DNA from: CAYVUM01 sp964454795
Lineage (GTDB): Bacteria > Pseudomonadota > Alphaproteobacteria > Rhodospirillales > Defluviicoccaceae
Length of the DNA stretch: 11,576 bases
Direction: 5' to 3'
Assembly: GCA_964454795.1 (NCBI GenBank)
Contig: CAYVUM010000105.1
Coordinates: 1-11,576 of the forward strand
Shown: in pieces, positions 5,468-11,576 of the stretch
How positions within the stretch are numbered: position 1 is the first letter of the stretch
Layout: the number at the start of each line of letters is the position of its first letter
Made by a program: the position numbers and the translations under genes
The notes under the pieces: generated by a model
Seen by the model: the letters and a program-made list of their open reading frames with translations, nothing else
What the model was told of the DNA's origin: nothing
Database searches by the model: none

Positions 5468-6883
5468 TCAATCAGCCGCAGCCGGCACGGAGCGCTGGTT
5501 TTCATGGCGGTTGCCCTCGTTTCGGTGAGTTGCAGCCGGGGCCCCGGCAGCGGGCGGAACACTATGGCCGGCGGTGGCATCGTGCCCGGCCGCCAGCAAC
5601 ACGTTGCCGATCTCGAAGATCAGGTCCCGGCTGCCCCGGTAGCCGGCGGTGACCTTCTGGGCGGCGCCGAGCCGGTCGAACACCGGGAACCCGCAGCGGA
5701 TGTGGGCCACTCCGAGGCGCTCGGCAGCCTGACGGGCGTTGGAGCTGGCCATGATCAGGTCGAAGCCGCCGATCGCCCGCATCCGGGTTTCCAGGTCGTC
5801 GAAATCGCCGACGATCACCTCAGCCGCGGGAACCTCGGCCAGCACCGGCCGCCTCGCCGTGGCCACGGCCAGACCCACCGAGGCCCCCATCTCGGCGAGC
5901 AGCGAGGCCCGGGTGAAAACCTCGTCCGAATCTCCGGCGACGGCGACAGTGCGGCCGCCGAAGAAGAAGTGGCCGTCGAGCATGGCGTCGATCAGCCGGC
6001 TGCGCTCCCGGCGGAGCCGCGGCGGCGGCTCGCTCCCGCTCACCTCCATCAGGATTGCCACGAGGGCATCGACGGCCTCCAGGCCGGTGACCCGGCGGAG
6101 CAGCCGGGTCGGCACGCCCGTCCGGGCTTCCAGCCGCTCGGCCGGCCCGCGCATCTGTTCGCCGACCGCCAGCGTCAGCACCGATTCGCCCATGCCGGCA
6201 ATCTCGTCCACCGCCGTCCCGCCGAGCGAGGTCGCCGTGTAGCCCGCCGGCACATGACCATCGAGCGAGCCCGACAGATCGGGAAGCACCACCGCCCGCA
6301 GCCCGAACGTCTCGATCACTTCACGCAGAGCGTCCACATCGCCGGGAGTCAGGTGGCTGCCGGGCAGAAGGTTGACCTGGCGCAGGGTACGCCGGCGATG
6401 CGCCGGCTCGACGAGCGCATCAATCATTGCCGCGACGGCCGCCGCCCAGCCCTCCTCCAGGCCGCCGGCGTCATCGGGCGTCGATGCTGAGACGACCGCC
6501 AGGTCGGCCCATTCGGGATGCTCGGGGACGATCCGCTTCAGGTCGCCGGCGATATCCTCATCGCGGGTTTCGGTCAGGGCGGTCGAGCAGATCCCGATCA
6601 GCCGCGGCCGGGCGCGCTCGTAAATGTTGCCGATCGCCTGCTCGACGTTGTCGGCGCCGCCGAGGATCGTCGACAGCTCGCTCATCGCCGTCGTTTGCAG
6701 GGGGATGGCCTCGCGGAAATGCCGAACCGCCAGGACCAGAGCGAAGGCCGTGCAGCCCTGGGCGCCGTGGAATAGCGGCAGGCAGCGATCGACCCCAAGG
6801 AAGGCAAGCGCGCCGCCAAGCGCCGGGCTCACCGCCAGGGGATTGACGGTAACCGGCTTGGCCTGGGGCCGCGGGGCGGTCAT
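5468..6883 (-). CDS. nifN: FeMo-co assembly scaffold subunit NifN
   Basis: The protein has 471 residues and is the beta-type subunit of NifEN, on which the iron-sulfur precursor is matured with molybdenum and homocitrate before transfer to NifDK. Homology to NifK is seen in NPLAVSPALGGALAFLG, FHGAQGCTAFA (C44, the cluster-ligand position), LQTTAMSELSTILGGADNVEQAI, CSTALTETRDEDI and, near the C-terminus, IRCGFPVFDRLGAAQKVTAGYRG. Length is normal. The ATG overlaps the nifE stop as ATGA, implying coupled and roughly equal synthesis of the two subunits. The last 40 or so residues are low in conservation and rich in Ala and Pro. Confidence 0.95.
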   Translation of the reverse strand: MTAPRPQAKPVTVNPLAVSPALGGALAFLGVDRCLPLFHGAQGCTAFALVLAVRHFREAIPLQTTAMSELSTILGGADNVEQAIGNIYERARPRLIGICSTALTETRDEDIAGDLKRIVPEHPEWADLAVVSASTPDDAGGLEEGWAAAVAAMIDALVEPAHRRRTLRQVNLLPGSHLTPGDVDALREVIETFGLRAVVLPDLSGSLDGHVPAGYTATSLGGTAVDEIAGMGESVLTLAVGEQMRGPAERLEARTGVPTRLLRRVTGLEAVDALVAILMEVSGSEPPPRLRRERSRLIDAMLDGHFFFGGRTVAVAGDSDEVFTRASLLAEMGASVGLAVATARRPVLAEVPAAEVIVGDFDDLETRMRAIGGFDLIMASSNARQAAERLGVAHIRCGFPVFDRLGAAQKVTAGYRGSRDLIFEIGNVLLAAGHDATAGHSVPPAAGAPAATHRNEGNRHENQRSVPAAAD

Positions 6884-8431
6884 CGCCCGGCTCCCGGCCT
6901 ATCGGGACCGGACTCTGACGCCGGCACCGGGTCCCACGGGGCGGGTCTCCGCACCTGCCTCCAGATCGGACTGTTGATGGCGAGGTCGAGGCGCTCCGCC
7001 AGCGCGACCAGACCGTCATACCCGGCGTAGGCATGGTGGCGCTCCTGGTTGATGTCGAGCCACGGGACCCGGGCCTTCAGCGCGGTGAACTGGCTGCGGC
7101 CGCCGGAGATCAGAATGTCGGCCTCGCCGGAGCGCAGCCGCCGGTCCAGCTCCTTCGCGGGGATCTGACCGAACAGTTCGCCATCGGGATCGAGCCGGTC
7201 GCGGGCGCGGTCCTTGTCGTCGTCGGTGGACTTGCGCACCGAGGTGCCGGTCACGCCGATCCCGAGATCGCGCAGGGCCGAGATGCCCGACCACGACTTC
7301 ACCCCTCCGGAATAGAGCAGCGCCCGCTTGCCGGCGAGCCGCGGCAGGATCGGCGCAAGGCGTCGCCGCACCGCCGCGGTCTGATCGGCGATCAGCACCT
7401 CGGCACGGGCGATCAGACTGGACGACGCGCCCTGCTCCACCAGCCCGCGAACGATCGCCCGCAGCGCCGCCGAGGTCTCAGTCGCGCCGTAGAAGGAGAC
7501 TTCCACAAAGGGAATGCCGTACTTCGCCTCGAGCTTGCGGGCGAGCGAGGCCATCGCCTGGGAGCAGACCACCACATCCAGCCGGGCACGGTGGGCGGTG
7601 GCAACGGCGTTGTAGCGGGCATCGCCGGTGATCGAGGCAAGGACCCGGATGCCGAGCCGGTCGAGCAGCGGCAGCACCTGCCAGAGGTCGCCGGCGACAT
7701 TGTATTCCCCGAGCAAATTGATGTCGCAAGGCCCGGTTGTCTCCGGTTCGCGGGTGCCGATGACGTGGTCGAGCAGCGCCTCGCCAGCGAGTTTGTTGCC
7801 GAAATTCTTGGAGCCCGCGAAGCCCGGGGCGACCACCGGGATTACCGGAATACCAAGTCGTTCCGCGGCGGCCTTGCAGACCGCCTCGACATCGTCGCCG
7901 ATCAGGGCGGTGACGCAGGTGACGTAAACGAACACCGCCGGCGGCTGCCAGCGGTCGGCGATCATCCGGATCGCCCGGTAGAGCTTCTCCTCGCCGCCGT
8001 GGATGACGTCCAGTTCGGTCATCGCCGTGGTGAAGCCGGTCCGGTAGAGGGTCGGGCCGCTGGACAGGGCATGGCGGCTGTCCCAGCTGTTGCCCTCGCA
8101 GGCGAGCGGTCCGTGGACCAGGTGAGCGGCGTCGGTGATCGGCTGCAGGGCGATCTTGGCGCCGTCGAAGGCGCAGCCGCCGGCGGCGGGGGGCGGGGGG
8201 GGGGAGAGTGGGGGAGAGAAAACACACCCCCGCCCCCCCGCCCCCCCNNNNNNNNNNGCCGGTCCTCGGCGGCTGGGCTAGCTGGGCGCCGTCGATGGCG
8301 CAGCCGCCGGCGGCGGCGCCGGGGGCCAGCGTCTTGGCGCTGCATCCCCGGCGCCGCTCCGTCCCCGACTTCGCGCGGTTTGCCGCGCAGCCCGGATCGT
8401 CAAAGGCTTTGGCCAGTCGGTCCTGAAGCAT
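6880..8431 (-). CDS. nifE: FeMo-co assembly scaffold subunit NifE, split by an assembly gap
   Basis: NifE is the alpha-type partner of NifN. The start at 8431 (MLQDRLAKAFDDPGC) has AAGGGAGG five bases upstream and lies 40 bases after nifK. The frame runs to GAAAGGCAIDGA and meets a 10-N gap. The rest of the gene resumes beyond the gap, in another frame, with the same AAGGCAFDGA, then LQPITDAAHLVHGPLACEGNSWDSR and onward to 6880. Removing the 127-base offset between the two copies gives one frame of 475 codons (474 residues), the usual NifE length. In that joined protein the cluster cysteines are C43, C69 and C130. Later motifs include APGFAGSKNFGNKLAGEAL, GEYNVAGDLWQVLPLL, YSGGVKSWS and INQERHHAYAGYDGL. 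The split is therefore an assembly fault, not a mutation. Confidence 0.93.
8190..8284. other. Assembly gap with low-quality flanks and a false duplication
   Basis: Ten Ns lie at 8248-8257. To their left, 8190-8247 is low-complexity G-runs, an A-rich patch and C-runs that encode nothing related to nifE. Bases 8258-8316 to the right align with 8131-8189 at a constant offset of 127, with 9 mismatches in 59; the core 8158-8189 matches 8285-8316 at 31 of 32. So the same piece of nifE is present on both sides, and most of 8190-8284 is probably not real sequence. Confidence 0.9.
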
Positions 8432-8471
8432 CGAAGCCTCCCTTACCGCGACGGTTCCGGGCGGGGACGGA

Positions 8472-10010
8472 TCAGCGGGTCAGATCGAAGCTGATGTCGG
8501 TCTCACCAAGCGTCCCGGTCTTGGCGTCGAGCCGCTCGAACACCGTATCGAGGATCCGTACCAGCACCTGCAGGCCGCCCTGATAGCCCCAGGTCGGGAA
8601 GCGGTGGTGGTGGTGGCGATCGAAGATCGGGAAGGTGAGCCGGATCAGCGGCGTGCCGGTGTCCCGCTCCAGGTATTTGCCATGGCTGTTGCCGATCAGC
8701 AGGTCCACGGGAGCAGTGAACAGCAGCGAGCGCATGTGCCACAGGTCGGCACCGGGCCAGACCTCGCAGTCCTTGCCGTACGGTGAGGTGTCGAGCAGGG
8801 CGCGCATTTTCTTCGCCCACGCTTTGGTGCCGTTGGTGGCCAGCGCGTGGCGGGGCTCGGCCCCCATCTCCATCAGGAACCGGCACATTGCATAGACAAA
8901 GTCCGGATCGCCGTAGACGGCGAAACTCTTGCCGTGAACCACGGTCATCGAGTCGGTCAGCGCATCGACGAGACGGCCGCGCTCGATCTTGAGGGCATCC
9001 GGGACCGGCTTGCCGGTCAGCTCCGAGATCGCCATCAGCAACTCGTCGGTCGCTGCCACCCCCATGGGATAGTGGAAGCTCGCCACCTCCTGACCCCGCT
9101 CCTTGGCCATCGCCAGGGTCTTCTTGGTGCAGTATTCCTGCATCGACACCGTCGCCTTGGCATCGAGGGCAGCCTTGCACTCCTCGATCGTGGTGCCGCC
9201 GGCATACATCTCGAAGGTGCCGTTGGCCGGGGTGTCATAGACATCAGAGGGATCGCAGAGAACCGTCGCGTCGACCCCCATCAGCCCCAGTATCCGCTTC
9301 AGCTCGCGGATGTTGCCGACGCAGTAGCCGTCGAAGCCGGGAATGATGTTGATGGCATCATTCGGCGTCCGGTCGCGGCCGTGCCAGAAGTTGGTCAGGA
9401 TACCCTGAAGCATGTTGTCGTAGCCGTTGATGTGGCTGCCGTGGAATGCCGGGGTATGGGCGAACGGCACTTCGATGTCCTCGGGCACCGAGCCCTTGTC
9501 ACGGGCCTGGCTGATGAAGGCGTGGAGGTCATCGCCGATCACCTCGGCCATGCAAGTGGTCGAGACGGCGATCATTTTCGGATTATAGAGGGCGTGAGCG
9601 TTGGCGAGGCCGTCGATCATGTTGTTGAGGCCGCCAAACACCGCCGCATCCTCGGTCATCGACGACGAGACTGCCGAGGCCGGCTCCTTGAAATGCCGGG
9701 ACAGATGCGAGCGGTAATAGGCCACGCAGCCCTGGGAGCCGTGGACAAACGAGAGCGTACCATCGAAACCGGCAGCGCAGAACACCGCGCCCAGTGGCTG
9801 ACAGGCCTTGGCGGGATTGATAGTCAGCGCCTCGCGGGCAAAGTTCTTCTCCCGATATTCATCGCTTTTGGTCCAGTCCAGTGTTTCCTGGACGATGGCC
9901 GCGGAATGCGGGCACTCGAACTGCTGCCGCTTCTGATCCAGCATTTCCTGGTATTCAGGCTCCTGGAACAGATCGACGTGGTCTTTGATTTTTTCAGCAC
10001 TCTGGGGCAT
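8472..10010 (-). CDS. nifK: Nitrogenase MoFe protein beta subunit NifK
   Basis: A 512-residue subunit of the MoFe protein, which shares the P-cluster with NifD and passes electrons on to FeMo-co. Numbering coincides with Azotobacter vinelandii NifK through the cluster region: the ligands are C70 (NPAKACQPLGA), C95 (GSQGCVAYY) and C153 (STTCMAEVIGDD). Residue 99 is Tyr, where Azotobacter has Phe, and residue 188 is Ala (HTPAF), where Azotobacter has the oxidised-state ligand Ser. Later family blocks include NIIPGFDGYCVGN, DTPANGTFEMYAGGTT, VYGDPDFVYAMCRF and RLTFPIFDRHHHHRFPTWGYQG. The ATG at 10010 has AGGGAG nine bases upstream. It is 120 bases after nifD and 40 before nifE. No sign of damage. 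Confidence 0.98.
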   Translation of the reverse strand: MPQSAEKIKDHVDLFQEPEYQEMLDQKRQQFECPHSAAIVQETLDWTKSDEYREKNFAREALTINPAKACQPLGAVFCAAGFDGTLSFVHGSQGCVAYYRSHLSRHFKEPASAVSSSMTEDAAVFGGLNNMIDGLANAHALYNPKMIAVSTTCMAEVIGDDLHAFISQARDKGSVPEDIEVPFAHTPAFHGSHINGYDNMLQGILTNFWHGRDRTPNDAINIIPGFDGYCVGNIRELKRILGLMGVDATVLCDPSDVYDTPANGTFEMYAGGTTIEECKAALDAKATVSMQEYCTKKTLAMAKERGQEVASFHYPMGVAATDELLMAISELTGKPVPDALKIERGRLVDALTDSMTVVHGKSFAVYGDPDFVYAMCRFLMEMGAEPRHALATNGTKAWAKKMRALLDTSPYGKDCEVWPGADLWHMRSLLFTAPVDLLIGNSHGKYLERDTGTPLIRLTFPIFDRHHHHRFPTWGYQGGLQVLVRILDTVFERLDAKTGTLGETDISFDLTR

Positions 10011-10083
10011 CGGTTTCAGCTCCCTGGTGGACGTCCGCGCCGTCCGGTGGCGGCGAAGAACCGGGTCTGGAAAGCGGGGCGGT

Positions 10084-10117
10084 GGCGGGGGCCTGCCGTC
10101 TTTGGACCGGCCCCGCC
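10084..10117 (-). other. Stem-loop in the nifD-nifK spacer
   Basis: GGCGGGG(G)CC at 10084-10093 pairs with GGCCCCGCC at 10109-10117: nine pairs with one bulged G, around a 15-base loop. It lies just after the nifD stop in an otherwise closely packed operon. It could stabilise the nifD 3' end or cause partial termination. There is no T-run. Confidence 0.45.
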
Positions 10118-10130
10118 TGTCTTGTTCCGC

Positions 10131-11576
10131 TCAGGCAGCCCAGGGGGTCTCAAGCAGTCCCCAGGCCGGATTGTTGATCGCCATATCCATGTCGCGGGCG
10201 AAGATCGCGAAGCCGTCGTAGCCGTGATAAGGACCCGAATAGTCCCAGGAATGGACCTGCCGGAACGGCACCCCCATTTTCTGGATCGGATACTTCTCCT
10301 TGATCCCGGATCCGACCAGGTCGGGACGGATCTTCTCGATGAACTTCTCCAGCTCGTAGGACGTGGCGTCATCGACGATCAGCGTCCCCTGGCGGACGTG
10401 GCTGGCGGTGCGCTGGTAGTCGTCGCGGTGGGCAAACTCATAGCCGGCGGCCACCACCTCCATCCCCAGGTCCTCGTAGGCCGAGACCATGTGGCGGGGA
10501 CGCAGGCCGCCGACGTAGAGCATCACCTTTTTGCCCTCGAGGCGCGGGCGGTACTTCTCGACGACCGCATCGGTGAGGCCCTGATACTTGGCGATCACCT
10601 GTTCGGCCTTGTCGCGGATGGTATCGTCGAACCGGTCGGCGATCGCGCGGAGCGAGGCGGCGATCCGGCTCGGCCCGAAGAAGTTGAACTCCATCCACGG
10701 CAGACCGTAAGTCTCGTCCATGTAGCGGGCGATATAGTTCATCGAACGGTAGCAGTGGATCAGGACCAGCTTGGCCTTCGGCGTGTTGTCAAACTCGGCA
10801 AGGCTACCGTCGCCCGACCACTGGCCGACCACCCTGAGGCCGATTTCTTCGAGCAACTTGCGCGATGACCAGCCGTCGCCGCCGATATTGTAATCCCCAA
10901 TCAGCACGACGTCGTAGGGGCTCGGCTCGAAACCCGGATTGCTGTCGTCGTCGCGGTTGAGCACCCAGTCGCGGATGGTGTAATTGGCGAGGTGGTGGCC
11001 GCGCGCCAGCGAACCCCCGCCGAACCCCTCGCAGCGCCCCAGCACGCCCGGCTTTCCCAGGTCCTTGGCCTTCTCCTTGGCGACCGCCTCGATGTCGTCA
11101 CCGATCAGCCCCACCGGACATTCCGACTGCACCGTCACCCCTTTGGCGAGGGGAAACAGCTGCTCGATCTCATCGATGAGCTGGCGCAGCTTCTTGTCAC
11201 CGCCAAAAACGATGTCGCGCTCCTGGAAGTCGGAGGTCACCTGCATCGCCACGAAAGTGTCCACCCCGGTGTGGCCGGTGTGATAGTTGCGGCGTTGTCC
11301 CCAGGAATACTGACCGCAGCCGACCGGGCCGTGGGAAATGTGGACCATGTCCTTGATCGGCCCCCAGACCACGCCCTTTGAGCCGGCATAGGCGCAGCCA
11401 CGGACGGTCATCACCCCGGGGATCGACTTGACGTTCGACTTGACGCCGCAGTCCGAGGCGGTCTCGTCGACCGTATTCAAGTGCTTGGCGCGCTTTTTGC
11501 GCGTCTTCTCCGGATAGCCGGCGAGCACCTCGGCGATGACCTGCTCGTGAAAGGCCTTGTCGTTGGTGTAATCGTT
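10131..11576 (-). CDS. nifD: Nitrogenase MoFe protein alpha subunit NifD, first codons beyond window
   Basis: NifD holds FeMo-co and half of the P-cluster. The frame is open at the right edge; 481 residues are visible, beginning NDYTNDKAFHEQ, so only a few are missing. The GTG at 11528 is an internal valine. In Azotobacter numbering (fragment counted from that valine plus 17) the P-cluster cysteines are C62 (RGCAYAG), C88 (PVGCGQYS) and C154 (SECP). The FeMo-co ligands C275 (HCYRSMNYI) and H442 (HSWDYSGPYHG) are present, as are GGLRPRH and H195. The segment equivalent to 177-200 is unusual: CEGFGGGSLARGHHLANY instead of the usual CEGFRGVSQSLGHHIAND, so Gln191, close to homocitrate, is Leu. 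Two glutamate-rich Mo-type features and the nifEN neighbours argue for Mo nitrogenase, not Vnf or Anf. nifH is expected just beyond the window. Confidence 0.97.
   Translation of the reverse strand, partial: NDYTNDKAFHEQVIAEVLAGYPEKTRKKRAKHLNTVDETASDCGVKSNVKSIPGVMTVRGCAYAGSKGVVWGPIKDMVHISHGPVGCGQYSWGQRRNYHTGHTGVDTFVAMQVTSDFQERDIVFGGDKKLRQLIDEIEQLFPLAKGVTVQSECPVGLIGDDIEAVAKEKAKDLGKPGVLGRCEGFGGGSLARGHHLANYTIRDWVLNRDDDSNPGFEPSPYDVVLIGDYNIGGDGWSSRKLLEEIGLRVVGQWSGDGSLAEFDNTPKAKLVLIHCYRSMNYIARYMDETYGLPWMEFNFFGPSRIAASLRAIADRFDDTIRDKAEQVIAKYQGLTDAVVEKYRPRLEGKKVMLYVGGLRPRHMVSAYEDLGMEVVAAGYEFAHRDDYQRTASHVRQGTLIVDDATSYELEKFIEKIRPDLVGSGIKEKYPIQKMGVPFRQVHSWDYSGPYHGYDGFAIFARDMDMAINNPAWGLLETPWAA

Noticed and set aside
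5416..5505. 30-residue N-terminal extension of NifX from the ATG at 5505
   Set aside because: It overlaps nifN, has no family similarity, and the start at 5415 has a much stronger ribosome site.
8190..8247. G-run and C-run tract as a biological hairpin or repeat
   Set aside because: It abuts the N gap inside duplicated nifE sequence and breaks the frame, which fits contig-end noise.
7033..8583. Plus-strand ORF that reads through the N gap
   Set aside because: It depends on unknown bases and spurious low-complexity sequence, and is antisense to nifE.
8847..10868. Long plus-strand ORF (673 codons) over nifK and nifD
   Set aside because: It is a shadow of two conserved nif genes and crosses their spacer; no motif is recognisable.
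10131..11576. Alternative (V or Fe-only) nitrogenase
   Set aside because: No delta-subunit gene lies between D and K, the Mo-type CEGF and HSWDYSGPYHG motifs are present, and nifE and nifN follow directly.

Overview
The window is a high-GC stretch of a nitrogen-fixing bacterium. It carries most of a molybdenum nitrogenase (nif) cluster on the minus strand, next to a damaged mechanosensitive-channel gene on the plus strand. The gene order, the sigma-54/NifA signals and the protein types point to an alphaproteobacterium, probably Rhodospirillales-like. That placement is an inference, not a search result.

Read in the direction of transcription (right to left) the nif genes are nifD (its first few codons lie beyond the right edge), nifK, nifE, nifN, nifX, fdxB and nifQ. 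They are tightly packed; nifE and nifN overlap by ATGA. After a 170-base gap with its own -24/-12 promoter and a textbook NifA upstream site comes a second unit: an IscA-type Fe-S carrier, nifV and nifW, with nifV and nifW again overlapping by ATGA. NifDK is the MoFe protein, NifEN the scaffold on which FeMo-cofactor matures, NifX a cofactor carrier, FdxB a ferredoxin, NifQ a molybdenum donor, IscA an Fe-S carrier, NifV the maker of homocitrate and NifW a protector of the MoFe protein. Every gene in the window ends in TGA.

Several genes are not intact as written. nifE is split by a 10-N assembly gap whose two flanks repeat the same part of the gene; collapsing a 127-base offset restores a single 474-residue frame. 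nifQ has two in-frame nonsense codons. The mscS-like gene is interrupted by a 139-base pair of related palindromes and, further on, by a one-base frameshift.

Between the mscS-like gene and nifW is about 880 bases without a convincing protein gene. It holds a canonical sigma-54 promoter on the plus strand, a run of small hairpins and a classic intrinsic terminator. Together these outline a candidate nitrogen-regulated small RNA of about 200 nt, convergent with the nif operon. This is the best candidate for something undescribed.

Two protein-level points stand out. NifK has Tyr99 and Ala188, the pair linked to a tyrosine-coordinated P-cluster in Gluconacetobacter. NifD is strongly divergent in the cofactor segment equivalent to Azotobacter residues 187-200, with Leu in place of Gln191.
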